Shown: positions 44,158 through 53,395, counted from the first letter of the stretch. The stretch: DNA of 64,000 nucleotides from Gordonibacter sp. 28C (GCF_003339845.1 NZ_PPTR01000006.1:62001-126000), one strand, 5' to 3'. Notes: generated by a model from the letters alone, not told the origin. Made by a program: numbers and translations.

Positions 44158-45018
44158 ATGGCGCAGCTGAACGCACCCGAATACGCTCCATTCGAGAAAC
44201 TCAAGCATCGAGACGAATTCGGTAACGAATATTGGCTTGCCCGCGAGTTGGCGCCAGTGTTGGAGTACAGCACGTGGCACCGGTTCCAGGATGCGCTAGA
44301 TCGTGCGATGCTTGCATGCAGTCACAGCAAAATACCTGTTCAAGATCATTTTTCCAAGGTCGGAAAAATGATCGAGATCGGAAAGGGCGGCAGGCGAACC
44401 GTCAAGGACTACCGCCTCTCCCGTTACGCCTGTTATCTCGTTGTCCAGAACGGCGATCCGCGCAAGGAAGTCATCGCGCTCGGGCAGACCTACTTCGCCA
44501 TACAAACGCGGCGCCAGGAGATAGCCGACGCCTTCAACGCGCTCGACGAGGACAGCAAGCGCCTCGTCGTGCGCGGCGACGTGCGGCATTGGAATCTGAT
44601 GCTGGCAGATGCAGCCGAAAAGGCCGGCGTCAAGACGAGCATCGACTATGCAGCTTTCCAAAATGCGGGATACCAGGGCCTATACGGAGGACTAACCGCG
44701 AAAGATATTCACAAGCGAAAGCGCCTAAAGAAAACTCAGAAGATACTCGACCATATGGGCAGCGAAGAATTGGCGGCGAACCTGTTTCGCATCACGCAGA
44801 CCGAAGCCAAAATGCGACGCGAAGAGCCCCAAGGTCTCGAGCCTGCAAGCGGAATTCATCGCACGGTCGGCAGCGCCGTGCGCAGTACCATAGTCTCACT
44901 TGGAGGAACCATGCCAGAGGACCTCCCCACGCCCGAAAAAAGCATTGGACAGATAGAGCGCGAGCAACTGGACCGCATCGGCGAAGAAGATGATGACGAC
45001 CCCGCTCTCGGACAGTAG
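44158..45018 (+). CDS. dinD: DinD-like DNA-damage-inducible protein
   Basis: The 286-residue protein matches DinD: FEKLKHRDEFGNEYWLARELAPVLEYSTW at the start, the DHFSKVGKMIEIGKGGRRTVKDYRLSRYACYLVVQNGDPRKE core and QTYFAIQTRRQE. DinD is SOS-induced and in E. coli interferes with RecA filaments. The start has a strong AAGGAGG site, and an SOS-like box lies upstream. It stands alone. Confidence 0.85.
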   Translation: MAQLNAPEYAPFEKLKHRDEFGNEYWLARELAPVLEYSTWHRFQDALDRAMLACSHSKIPVQDHFSKVGKMIEIGKGGRRTVKDYRLSRYACYLVVQNGDPRKEVIALGQTYFAIQTRRQEIADAFNALDEDSKRLVVRGDVRHWNLMLADAAEKAGVKTSIDYAAFQNAGYQGLYGGLTAKDIHKRKRLKKTQKILDHMGSEELAANLFRITQTEAKMRREEPQGLEPASGIHRTVGSAVRSTIVSLGGTMPEDLPTPEKSIGQIEREQLDRIGEEDDDDPALGQ

Positions 45019-45047
45019 AAAACGCCGCAGCAGAATATACCGGACAC

Positions 45048-45123
45048 GCAGGTTGGCGCAGTAAGTCAGCGAGAGGCGCCCTCGCAGTGTCGAGCAGTCC
45101 CGGCGGTCGTCAAACCGCCGGGA
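45048..45123. repeat. 3' repeat element, copy 1
   Basis: The 26-bp word at 45048-45073 (starting GCAGGTTGGCG) recurs at 46096-46121 with one difference, and each copy is followed by a hairpin: here TCCCGGCGGT (45098-45107) with ACCGCCGGGA (45114-45123). It lies directly at the stop of the peptidoglycan-binding gene, so on the minus strand the hairpin follows the gene. Confidence 0.75.
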
Positions 45124-46020
45124 CTACGACAGCGCGGAGCACAGGGCGTCGAGCAGGGTGATGGCGAAGTGCTGCGCCGAGCGGCCCTCGCCGGCGTCTT
45201 CCCACACGGTGCCCGGCAGCTCCACGGCTATGCGCGACGGCGCAGCGGAGTCGGCCACGCCGATGGCCGTCTCCAAACGCAGGGGCAACGTGGCCTCGTC
45301 GTCGAAGCTCACGCGCGGCACGGCCTCGGCCGTGTCCTCCTCGGCCAGCACGATGTGCACAAGCAGCATGTCCCGGTCGGGAGCCACCAGAAGAGAATCC
45401 GCGCTCACGATCTTCGAAGCAGGGCTCGTGGCCAAGGCGAGGTTCGACATGCGCGAGGCCACGCTGCGCGTGAAGTCGCGCGTTCCGAACAGGCACAGGG
45501 CATTGTGCTCCAGCACGTCGGCCGCGCGGGCGAATCCCAGATGAACGGCCTCGTGCACGGCTTCCTTGCCTTCCCAGGAATGATGCAGGTTGCGGATGGC
45601 CGAATAGGTGTACGCGCCCGCGATGCCGTCGGACGGCAGACCCAAGTTGAGCTGGAACTTGCGCAGGGCCAGCTCGGTGTACGCGCCGAAGATGCCGTCG
45701 TTCGCCCCGCAGGCGAATCCGAGCGCGCCCAGCGCCTGCTGCAGCTCCTCGACGTCGTGGCCGTGGAAGTGCGGCATGCGCAGGTACAGCGTGCGGTCGC
45801 CCAGGAAGTACGAGGCGTCCACGAGCGTCGACCAAACCTTGTCGGTCACGTCTTCGCCGGCAGGCAAGCCCGCCTGGATGCAGAAGGCCCGCACGGCGGC
45901 TGCGGTCCGCTCGTCGAACACGCCGTCGACGGCGGCCTGGTCGAGCAGCCCGATGGTGGCGAGGCGCTGCTGCACGTCCTCGACCGCAGCGCCCGTGTCG
46001 TGTCGTTTGATGGTTTCCAT
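45124..46020 (-). CDS. Peptidoglycan-binding domain protein
   Basis: The 298-residue protein has two PG_binding_1 domains (about residues 4-60, with VEDVQQRLATIGLL, and 80-140, with VEELQQALGALGFACGANDGIFG). The C-terminal 150 residues form an unrecognised domain, possibly amidase-like (GFARAADVLEHNALCLFGTRDF and onward). No signal peptide is visible. The ATG at 46020 lacks a good ribosome site; a GTG at 46047 lies right after GGAGG. The protein probably binds cell-wall peptidoglycan. Confidence 0.65.
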   Translation of the reverse strand: METIKRHDTGAAVEDVQQRLATIGLLDQAAVDGVFDERTAAAVRAFCIQAGLPAGEDVTDKVWSTLVDASYFLGDRTLYLRMPHFHGHDVEELQQALGALGFACGANDGIFGAYTELALRKFQLNLGLPSDGIAGAYTYSAIRNLHHSWEGKEAVHEAVHLGFARAADVLEHNALCLFGTRDFTRSVASRMSNLALATSPASKIVSADSLLVAPDRDMLLVHIVLAEEDTAEAVPRVSFDDEATLPLRLETAIGVADSAAPSRIAVELPGTVWEDAGEGRSAQHFAITLLDALCSALS

Positions 46021-46095
46021 GAGGTCATGGTACCGCAGGGCGAACACCCTCCGACATGCGCAAAGGGGGTTTCACCAAAGCAACAGAGGCAAGGC

Positions 46096-46168
46096 GCAGG
46101 TTGGCGTAGTAAGTCAGCGAGGGCGGGCCGCAGCGTCGAGGGGTTCCGGCGGCCGGCAGGCCGCCGGA
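46096..46168. repeat. 3' repeat element, copy 2
   Basis: The 26-bp word at 46096-46121 matches copy 1 at 25 of 26 positions and is followed by hairpin arms 46145-46154 and 46159-46168, six bases past the polyprenyl synthase stop. The same 3' arrangement as copy 1 suggests a transcript-end element. Confidence 0.75.
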
Positions 46169-46173
46169 GCAAC

Positions 46174-47223
46174 CTACTTCAACCTGTTGACGAACCAATC
46201 GGCCATGGAGGTGAGCAAATCGCGCGACGTGGAAGGCCGCACCATGTCCACCAGGCGGTTCTTCGCGATGCTCGTGAGGTTCTCGGCGTAGTTGCGCGCG
46301 TACTCTATGCTGCCGGACGCCTCCATGATGTCCACGGCCTCGGCGAGCACCTCGGGGTCCTTCTCCTTCGACGAAAGGATGTCGATAAGGCGATCCCGAT
46401 CGACGGAATGCTGCAGCGCGTGCACCACCATGAGCGTGCGCTTGCCCTCGGTGATGTCGTTGCGGAAGTCCTTCTTGGTGCTTTCCTCGGAGCCTACGAG
46501 GTTCAGCAGATCGTCCTGGATCTGGAACGCGAGGCCCGTGTCCAGGCCGTAGTTGCGCAGCGCTTCCACCTCGGTCTCGGTGCCTTCGCCGATGATGGCA
46601 CCGATGGCCAGCGGCACGGCACCCGAATAATGCGCCGTCTTGTGCGTGGCCATGACGAGGTAGTCCTCGGGCGTGATGTCGTAGCGGCCGTCGCGCGCCC
46701 AGCCGATGTCGAGCGCCTGCCCCTCGATGGTGCGGCGCGTCATCTCGATGAGCTCGTTCACCACGCGCACCTTGCACGCGTCGTCGAGCAGCGGGTCGTT
46801 GATTACCGTACCGTTCACCAACGACAGCGCCAAGTCTCCCATGTTGATGGCCAGGCCCAGCCCTTCCGTGAGATGCAGGCACGGCTCGCCGCGGCGCAGC
46901 TCCGCCTCGTCCGCGATGTCGTCGTGGATGAGGGCGGCCGAGTGGAAATGCTCGATGGCGGCAGCGGCGCTCGTGGCGCGCACCATGTCGCCGCCCACCG
47001 CGCGGCAGGCAGCGAAACAGATGAGCGGGCGGTGGCGCTTGCCGCCGTTTTGGCTGTACGCGGTCAACGGATCGTACAGGTACCGGTTCATGTCAGGGTG
47101 CGAGCCCTGGGGGATGTACGAGTTCACCAGCGCGCCGACCCGATCGGCGTAGCAGGTGAGGTATTCTTCGAAGGTTTCGGGCGGCTCTTCGACAGCCGCG
47201 ATGATGTCGTTGATGTTGTCCAT
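46174..47223 (-). CDS. Polyprenyl (geranylgeranyl/farnesyl-type) diphosphate synthase
   Basis: The 349-residue enzyme extends isoprenoid chains, likely for quinone or undecaprenyl precursors. The first Asp-rich motif is LIHDDIADEAELRRG; the second is FQIQDDLLNLVG, with Asn in the last position where Asp is usual. Lysine and Arg residues (NGGKRHRP; GEGTETEVEA) bind diphosphates. The ATG at 47223 is close to the tRNA-Leu gene on the same strand. The gene is followed by the 3' repeat element. Confidence 0.85.
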   Translation of the reverse strand: MDNINDIIAAVEEPPETFEEYLTCYADRVGALVNSYIPQGSHPDMNRYLYDPLTAYSQNGGKRHRPLICFAACRAVGGDMVRATSAAAAIEHFHSAALIHDDIADEAELRRGEPCLHLTEGLGLAINMGDLALSLVNGTVINDPLLDDACKVRVVNELIEMTRRTIEGQALDIGWARDGRYDITPEDYLVMATHKTAHYSGAVPLAIGAIIGEGTETEVEALRNYGLDTGLAFQIQDDLLNLVGSEESTKKDFRNDITEGKRTLMVVHALQHSVDRDRLIDILSSKEKDPEVLAEAVDIMEASGSIEYARNYAENLTSIAKNRLVDMVRPSTSRDLLTSMADWFVNRLK

Positions 47224-47476
47224 AACGCTTTCTTCGATAGACGGATAGACATTGCCCTAACGCGCCGACCACGCTCGGCGCAGACGCTTGAGCAATCGTA
47301 CCACAATCGCCTCGCGCGCCATGAACCGGCAAGGCGACCGGCACCGTCATCTACGTGAAAACTGCATGCTCTGCCGGATGTATACGAGGGTTTGCATAAG
47401 CAGCGCGAAACCACCTCATCGGTTCGAGCCCCGCCGGGATATCCCGGGCGAGTGCCCGCCTGCGCGTTGTCCAACC

Positions 47477-47561
47477 TGGTAGGAGCGGTGGGACTCGAAC
47501 CCACATATCCGAAGATGGCGGATTTTAAGTCCGCTGCGTCTGCCAATTCCGCCACGCTCCC
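47477..47561 (-). tRNA. tRNA-Leu (anticodon TAA)
   Basis: Read on the minus strand the 85-nt sequence begins GGGAGCG, has the Leu-type long variable arm and the anticodon loop ACTTAAAATCC, and ends CGCTCCT-A followed by an encoded CCA (47477-47479). The T-loop GGTTCGAGTCCC is standard. It lies between the Ppx gene and polyprenyl synthase. Confidence 0.93.
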
Positions 47562-47685
47562 ACGCGACCGCGCTCGCCCCGGCGAAGCGTCCGCATTGCG
47601 CGGGGCTTGCCGAAGGCAGCTTGTATATGGTAGCAAATTTTCGACGCGATCGGGACGAGCCGCCCCGACCAAACGCGCGCCCGCC

Positions 47686-48687
47686 CTATTCGGCCACCCT
47701 TGCCGCGTCCAAGACGATGCCGTGCAGGATGTCCGATTCGCTCACCGTGAACGAGGGCATGCCCGCCAAATCCAGAACCACCTGCAGAATAACCAGGCCC
47801 GCCACGATCACGGGTGCCCGGCCGGGGTCGAGCCCCACCGTGCGGCGGCGTTCGTCCAGCGTCGCGCCGGCGAGCTGCGCGTACACCTCGTCGAGCACGG
47901 GCCGCTCGACCACGGAACGATGCACGCGGGACGAGTCGTACTCCGCCATGTGCTCGTGCACGGCCACCACGCTCGTGGCCGTGCCGGCCACGGCCACCAC
48001 GCGCTCGAGCGCGAACCCGCTGGCGCGCAGGTCTTCGAAGTAGGGCCGCATGCCGTCCGCGATCCAAGCACGGGCACGATCGAGCTCGCCTGCGGCGGGC
48101 GGGTCGGCAGCAAGGAACTTCTCGGTCACGCGTCGGCATCCGATGTTGAACGAGTGCGCCTGCACGGGCTGGCCTCCTGCCTGGCCCGCAACGAGCTCCG
48201 TCGATCCGCCGCCCACATCCACCACGAGAAGGCGCTCGCCCGCAAAATCGCACGACGCACCTGCGAACGACAGCGCCGCCTCGCGCTCGCCCGGCACGAC
48301 GGCAAGCGTCACGCCCAAGTCGGCCAGCATGGACACGAATTCGTCGGCGTTCCCCGCATCGCGCGAGGCTGACGTGGCCACGGCCGTCACGGTCACGGGG
48401 CTTCCGTCCGTCGGAGCGCATTCTTCGAGTATTCCTCGATAGCGCGCGACGACCTCGGCCACGCGGCGCATGGCCTCGGGCTTCAGCATACCCGTGGCGT
48501 CCACGTCCTCGCCGAGGTTCGTGATGGCGTATTCGCGCCGCAGTTCGTGCAGCGCGCCCGCGTCGTCGATGTCGGCCACGAGCATGCGGCACGTCACCGT
48601 GCCGATGTCGATGGCGGCGTAGCGGCCGGGGCGCAGCGCGCCGGCCGCCGAGCAGGAGGGCGTGGGATCAATCAAATGGGAAGCCAT
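47686..48687 (-). CDS. Ppx/GppA-family phosphatase
   Basis: The 333-residue protein has the ASKHA fold of exopolyphosphatases: AAIDIGTVTCRMLVADID at the start and VVDVGGGSTELV near residue 155. It hydrolyses polyphosphate or pppGpp. The family length is at the short, single-domain end (Ppx1-like). A GAGGAGG site precedes the ATG. Confidence 0.88.
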   Translation of the reverse strand: MASHLIDPTPSCSAAGALRPGRYAAIDIGTVTCRMLVADIDDAGALHELRREYAITNLGEDVDATGMLKPEAMRRVAEVVARYRGILEECAPTDGSPVTVTAVATSASRDAGNADEFVSMLADLGVTLAVVPGEREAALSFAGASCDFAGERLLVVDVGGGSTELVAGQAGGQPVQAHSFNIGCRRVTEKFLAADPPAAGELDRARAWIADGMRPYFEDLRASGFALERVVAVAGTATSVVAVHEHMAEYDSSRVHRSVVERPVLDEVYAQLAGATLDERRRTVGLDPGRAPVIVAGLVILQVVLDLAGMPSFTVSESDILHGIVLDAARVAE

Positions 48688-48745
48688 GGGGTTGTCGGTT
48701 CCTCCTCGTGCGCAGATGGACCTGGTAATAGAGAGCGCCGGCAGC

Positions 48746-49717
48746 CTATTTCACGCCGAAGAGAACGTCGAGCGCCGGCGAGTACCACGTCTCGGGCGCC
48801 TCGATGCTGCCGGGCACGATGTTGGCCGTGAAGCCGGAGCCCGACCCTTCGCCTCCGTCATCGGAAAGGCCGTGCACGTTGGCGGTCTGGTAGCCCTCCG
48901 GCACCCAGCCGAACTGCTCGTGCGCCCGGTCTTCGATGCCGGCGTCCGTCTGCAGGGCGCCCACCTCGGATTCCAACGAGGCGTTGCGCTGCTCGATGGC
49001 CGCGTACTCCGCCTCGAGCCGATCGTGCTCGCGCACGGAGTGGTACAGCTGCTGGGCGGGAGCGTACAAAAACCAGCACGAAAGCAGCAGGCACACCAGC
49101 ACGCCGGTTCCGGCTATGAACTTGGGCGAGCGCTTCCATGCCGAGAGCACGGCAAGCGGGTTGAGCGCGGCCAGCGAGAACGTCCGGGTCTTCCCCGCCG
49201 CATCGTTCTGCATGCGCGCGGCGCGCTTGTGGTTGGTGCCCATCTCACCCTTGTACACGGCTGCGCGCGAACCCGTGGCCGCCGCATCGCTCGTGCGGCT
49301 GCCGCCGCCGAACTGCTTGTCGAACTTCTTGTCGGCACGGCCCTTCTGGCGCTTGCGACGAAGCTCCTGCAAGCGCGAGCGCTTCTCGGGAGCTTCTTGC
49401 GCCTCGTCGACCTCGTCGACGACGCTCTGCTTGGCGTGGGCTCCGCGACGTGGCGAGGAATCGCCTCGCGCGGCGCGGGAGCTGCGCTCGGAGTATGCGG
49501 TGACGGCGGAACGCGGCGACGCGCTGCCCGCCGTGCCGGATACGCGGGCGGCCGAAGAGGCCACGCGGGCGCTGGAACGACGAGAGGAAGCACTCTGCAC
49601 CCTGCCGGCGGCAGGATGCCTGCGCGTGGACTTTCCCGGCGCAACAGAGGACGGACGCGCTGCGCCCGTTTCACGTTTCGCCTCGTCAAACGAAAGGATA
49701 TTCGCTTGGTTGCCCAA
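48746..49717 (-). CDS. DivIC/FtsL-like septum formation initiator
   Basis: The 323-residue protein has a long basic, Ser/Arg-rich cytoplasmic region (1-195), one membrane segment (about 199-219: KFIAGTGVLVCLLLSCWFLY) and a coiled coil (222-258: LEAEYAAIEQRNASLESEV), followed by a short extracytoplasmic tail. This is the DivIC/FtsB architecture used in cell division, with an unusually long N-terminal tail as in actinobacteria. The TTG start at 49717 is supported by AGAGGAG. It is 58 bp upstream of the Ppx gene. Confidence 0.82.
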   Translation of the reverse strand: MGNQANILSFDEAKRETGAARPSSVAPGKSTRRHPAAGRVQSASSRRSSARVASSAARVSGTAGSASPRSAVTAYSERSSRAARGDSSPRRGAHAKQSVVDEVDEAQEAPEKRSRLQELRRKRQKGRADKKFDKQFGGGSRTSDAAATGSRAAVYKGEMGTNHKRAARMQNDAAGKTRTFSLAALNPLAVLSAWKRSPKFIAGTGVLVCLLLSCWFLYAPAQQLYHSVREHDRLEAEYAAIEQRNASLESEVGALQTDAGIEDRAHEQFGWVPEGYQTANVHGLSDDGGEGSGSGFTANIVPGSIEAPETWYSPALDVLFGVK

Positions 49718-49902
49718 TGGAGTGCGCTCCTCTTAGCATCGTGGTTCGTTGATGGTGGGTGTAATGCCAGAAGCTTCGTCAAGGATACCACAGAAGCACG
49801 GCACCCGCCACCGCGCGCGAGGGGCTCGCCGGTATGTTGGGAAACCGTTGAAACGCGAGCGCCAGCACGAAAAACGCCGCTTGAGGCGGCGTTTCCAGGT
49901 GG

Positions 49903-50283
49903 CTAAAGACTGAGCTTCTTAATATAAGAACTCCATTTTTTGAACGACTCGTCGCTGATGGCGTGCTCCATGAGGCAAGCCTCCTTCTCGGCCTGCTCTT
50001 CGGGAATGCCGAGCGCCTTCGTAAGGAACGTGAACAGCATGTGGTGGCGGTCGAGCACCGACGAGCCGTAGGCGTAGCCTTCTTCCGTGAGCGTGATGTC
50101 GCCGTAATACGGCTGATCGGCAAGGCCCTTCTCTTTCAGCGAGGTCACAGCCTTGTTCACCGAGGCTTTGGAAACGCCGAGTTTCGTTGCGATGTCAACC
50201 GAGCGTACCGGCACCTCCGTCGTGCCGCCCAGCATGACGATGGCTTCAAGATAGTCCTCGTGCGACATAGACATTTTTTCCAA
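49903..50283 (-). CDS. DtxR-family metal-dependent repressor
   Basis: The 126-residue protein has the DtxR/MntR winged helix (SHEDYLEAIVML, then VRSVDIATKLGVSKASVNKAVTSLKEKGL) and a metal-dimerisation segment with DRHHMLFTFLTKALGIPEEQAEKEACLMEHAIS; the SH3-like domain is absent. It binds Fe2+ or Mn2+ and represses uptake genes. The TTG at 50283 (MEKMSMSHEDY) follows GGAGGG with ideal spacing, whereas the later ATG codons sit too far. A promoter with operator is at 50561-50592, and matching sites precede the feo genes. Confidence 0.85.
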   Translation of the reverse strand: MEKMSMSHEDYLEAIVMLGGTTEVPVRSVDIATKLGVSKASVNKAVTSLKEKGLADQPYYGDITLTEEGYAYGSSVLDRHHMLFTFLTKALGIPEEQAEKEACLMEHAISDESFKKWSSYIKKLSL

Positions 50284-50560
50284 GGGAAACCCTCCTTCGC
50301 GCCTCGCCCATGGTACCACACCGCGCCCCCGGCCCGAAAGGTCGCCTTCGGGTTGCCGGCAAGCGCCGTCAGGAGAGAAGAGGAGGAGTGCCGGCGGGGA
50401 AAAGAGGGGGGAATCCCCGCCGGCGATGCTGTGCGGCGATCAGGCCAGACGAGAGAGGAGCCTTCGCCGCCGTGTCAGCAAGAAGAGGAGGCAGAGAGCG
50501 ATGCCCGTCGTCGGCGCCTGTCGAGCGCTTTTCGAATCCCGCTGTCGCTTTCTGACATTT

Positions 50561-50592
50561 GTTAGTCTATGCTAACTTACTGTTGCGGTCAA
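50561..50592 (-). promoter_or_regulatory. Promoter with GTTA-N8-TAAC operator for the dtxR gene
   Basis: On the minus strand TTGACC (50587-50592) and TAGACT (50564-50569) form -35 and -10 boxes with a 17-bp spacer. The palindromic site GTTAGTCTATGCTAAC (50561-50576) covers the -10. The DtxR-family gene lies about 280 bp downstream. The 50284-50716 gap also contains the feo terminator. Confidence 0.7.
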
Positions 50593-50660
50593 TAGAAGTT
50601 TCCCTTGGTTTACAATTCCTTCACATATCGGCAAGAGCCTGCGGCGTCGTGCCTCAAAAC

Positions 50661-50692
50661 CGGCAGGGCCGGGCAAAAGCCCGGCCCTGCCG
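50661..50692 (-). terminator. Intrinsic terminator of the feo operon
   Basis: A 14-bp stem (50661-50674 with 50679-50692, loop AAAA) is followed on the minus strand by GTTTTG. It lies 25 bp past the Cys-rich gene stop, the last feo-linked gene. Confidence 0.7.
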
Positions 50693-50716
50693 CCTGATGG
50701 ATGCGACGAGGATGCG

Positions 50717-50947
50717 CTACGGTCGAACGCTCGCCTGCTTCGCGGCGCGCTCCATGTCGGCGACCATGACGTCCACGGCCCCGCATCCGGAGCAACCTGC
50801 GCAGCCCCCTCCCGCCGGCTTGTCGCCGCAGTGGTCGTGGCAGTCGCAGGTTCCGCGCCTCATCAGTCGGCGCACCGCCAACACGGCCAGCGCTGCGACG
50901 ATCATTCCGATAACGACGGTGGCCGGGTTCATATCCAAAGACAACAT
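50717..50947 (-). CDS. FeoB-associated cysteine-rich membrane protein
   Basis: The 76-residue protein has one membrane segment (about residues 8-25: ATVVIGMIVAALAVLAVRRL) followed by a cluster of cysteines: GTCDCHDHCGDKPAGGGCAGCSGCG. Small Cys-rich membrane proteins of this kind occur immediately after feoB in many anaerobes and are thought to help iron transfer. It is 28 bp downstream of feoB. Confidence 0.82.
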   Translation of the reverse strand: MLSLDMNPATVVIGMIVAALAVLAVRRLMRRGTCDCHDHCGDKPAGGGCAGCSGCGAVDVMVADMERAAKQASVRP

Positions 50948-50975
50948 GGGCTTCTACCTTTCTAAACGGACGCGC

Positions 50976-53327
50976 CTACGCAGCGTTCTTCTCGGCCTCG
51001 AGCCGCGCGGCACCGCCCAAGCCGTCGTACTTCGGCATGGGGCGGAACAGCTGGAACAACATGGCGACCAACGCCGCGAACGCCGCGCCGGTCCACACGG
51101 TGAACCCGCCGCCGCCCAGCAGCATGCCGAACTGGTAGATCATCAGCGCCACGACCCACGCGAACACCGTCATGTAGCCGATGGCGAACCACGTCCACTT
51201 GGCCGAGGCCATCTGGCGGCGGATGGTGCCGATGGCGGCGAAGCACGGGGCGCACAGCAGGTTGAAAGCGCAGAAGGCCAGGATGGCCGGCACGCTGCCG
51301 CCCATGAGGGCGCCGAACGCCATCCACATGGACGGATCGGCCTCGCCCGCATCGCCGAGGCTCGTGAGGATGCCGACGGTCGCCACGACGTTCTCCTTGG
51401 CCACGAGGCCGGTGATGGACGTGACCGTGGACTCCCAGTTGCCGAAGCCGAGCGGCGCGAACACCCACGCGACGGCGTTGCCCAGACCGGCCATGAGGCT
51501 GTACTGGATGTAGCCGTCCATCTCGGTGTCCAGCAGGCCGAACGCGCCCTCGTAGAACCCGAAGTTCATGAGGAACCAAATGACGATGGACGACAGGAAG
51601 ATGATGGTTCCGGCCTTCACGATGAAGCTCCTCACGCGCTCCCACGTGGCCAGAAGAACGTTCTTCGCAGCCGGAATGTGGTACTGGGGCAGCTCCATGA
51701 TGAACGGCGTGGCCTCGCCGGCGAACATCTTCGTCTTGCGCAGCATGATGCCCGAGATGATGATGGCAATGACGCCCAGGAAGTAGAACACCGGGGCGAT
51801 CCACCAGGTGGAAGCGGCGTCCGCACCGGCGATCGCGCCGAACACGAGCGCGATGATGGGCAGCTTCGCGCCGCAGGGGATCATGGTCGTCGTCATGATG
51901 GTCATGCGACGGTCCTTCTCGTTCTCGATGGTCTTGGTGGCCATGACCGCGGGCACGCCGCAACCCGACGCGATGAGCATGGGGATGAAACTCTTGCCCG
52001 ACAGGCCGAATTTGCGGAAGATGCGGTCCATGATGAACGCGACGCGCGCCATGTAGCCGCAGGCCTCCAACAGGGACAGCAGCAAGAACAGCACGATCAT
52101 CTGGGGAACGAAGCCGAGCACCGCGCCCACGCCGGCGATGATGCCGTCGACGACGAGGCTCACGAGCCAAGGGGCCACTCCGTTGGATTCGAGCGCGTCG
52201 GTCGCCACGGGCGTGAGGCCCGGAACGTACACGCCGAACTCGGCGGGATCGGGCTCCTCCTCGGCCAGAAGCGCCAGCTCGCCTTCGGTCGCGCCCGCCT
52301 CTTCGGCAGCCGCCACGTTCTCTTCCCAAGCACCGACGGCCTCGTCGTACTGCTCGGTGCCGGTGTAGAGCCAGCCGTCGCCGAACACGCCGTCGTTGGC
52401 CCAGTCGGTGAACAGCGTGCCCACCGTGGACACGGAGATGTAGTACACCAGGAACATGATGACCACGAAGATGGGGATGCCCAACCAGCGGTTCGTCACC
52501 ACGCGGTCGATCTTCTGCGTGGTGGTGGTGCCCTTGAGCGACTTCTTCACGGTGTCGGACACCACGTCGCCGATGGCGTCGTAACGCTCGCCGGTGACGA
52601 CGCTCTCGGCGTCGTCGTCCATACGATCCTCCAGCGCCTCGCGAACGGCGGCGATGGCGGAGAGGTCGCCGGCGGGCAGGTTGAGCTGGTCGATGGTCTT
52701 CTGTTCGCCTTCAAGCAGCTTGATGGCGAACCAACGGGCCACGTTCGGCGTCACGCGCGCGCCCAGCACGTCGATGACCTTCGCCAGCGCCTCCTCGACT
52801 TCGGGGGCGAACCGCATGTCGGGCGCGGCGGGCGCTCCCTTCTTCGCCGCGTCGATGGCGGTTTCCAGCAGGTCGTCCATGCCGCGGCCTTTGAGGGCCG
52901 ACGTCTCCACCACGGGGCATCCCAGCTTCTTGGAGAGCAACGCCGCGTCGATCTTGTCGCCGTTCTTCTCCACCAGGTCCATCATGTTCAGGGCCACGAC
53001 CACCGGAAGGCCCAGATCGAGGATCTGCGTCGTCAGGTAGAGGTTGCGCTCCATGTTCGTGGCGTCCACCAGGTTGATGACCGCGTCGGGGCCACCGTCC
53101 AGCAGGTAGTCGCGCGTCACGATCTCCTCGGGTGAGTACGGCGAAAGCGAGTAGACGCCCGGCAGATCCGTGATGGTCACGTCCAAGGCGTGCGTGTAGG
53201 CGCCCTCCTTCTTCTCGACGGTCACGCCCGGCCAGTTGCCCACGTACTGCGAGGCTCCGGTCAGGTCGTTGAACATCGTCGTCTTGCCGCAGTTCGGGTT
53301 GCCGGCAAGCGCTATGCGAATTCCCAT
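50976..53327 (-). CDS. feoB: Ferrous iron transport protein B
   Basis: The 783-residue permease takes up Fe2+ in anaerobic cells. G-domain motifs are G1 GNPNCGKT (9-16), G3 DLPG (54-57) and G4 NMMD (114-117), followed by a helical S domain. The membrane part has the gate segments SGCGVPAVMAT and IPCGAKLPIIALVF, whose Cys residues are typical of FeoB. The start at 53327 (MGIRIAL) follows AAAGG. The G4 to membrane linker contains an acidic stretch (EENVAAAEEAGATEGELALL). It sits after two feoA genes with a matching regulatory site at 53396. Confidence 0.94.
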   Translation of the reverse strand: MGIRIALAGNPNCGKTTMFNDLTGASQYVGNWPGVTVEKKEGAYTHALDVTITDLPGVYSLSPYSPEEIVTRDYLLDGGPDAVINLVDATNMERNLYLTTQILDLGLPVVVALNMMDLVEKNGDKIDAALLSKKLGCPVVETSALKGRGMDDLLETAIDAAKKGAPAAPDMRFAPEVEEALAKVIDVLGARVTPNVARWFAIKLLEGEQKTIDQLNLPAGDLSAIAAVREALEDRMDDDAESVVTGERYDAIGDVVSDTVKKSLKGTTTTQKIDRVVTNRWLGIPIFVVIMFLVYYISVSTVGTLFTDWANDGVFGDGWLYTGTEQYDEAVGAWEENVAAAEEAGATEGELALLAEEEPDPAEFGVYVPGLTPVATDALESNGVAPWLVSLVVDGIIAGVGAVLGFVPQMIVLFLLLSLLEACGYMARVAFIMDRIFRKFGLSGKSFIPMLIASGCGVPAVMATKTIENEKDRRMTIMTTTMIPCGAKLPIIALVFGAIAGADAASTWWIAPVFYFLGVIAIIISGIMLRKTKMFAGEATPFIMELPQYHIPAAKNVLLATWERVRSFIVKAGTIIFLSSIVIWFLMNFGFYEGAFGLLDTEMDGYIQYSLMAGLGNAVAWVFAPLGFGNWESTVTSITGLVAKENVVATVGILTSLGDAGEADPSMWMAFGALMGGSVPAILAFCAFNLLCAPCFAAIGTIRRQMASAKWTWFAIGYMTVFAWVVALMIYQFGMLLGGGGFTVWTGAAFAALVAMLFQLFRPMPKYDGLGGAARLEAEKNAA

Positions 53328-53395
53328 GTTCTGCCTTTCCCACGTTCCTTGCACGGTCCGGCGTTTCCCAGCGTCGCGCCGTGCCTGTACTCGAA

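Noticed and set aside
50559-53135. Plus-strand open frame of about 858 codons opposite feoB
   Set aside because: It mirrors feoB and has no domain or ribosome site; the His/Arg-rich product is a shadow.
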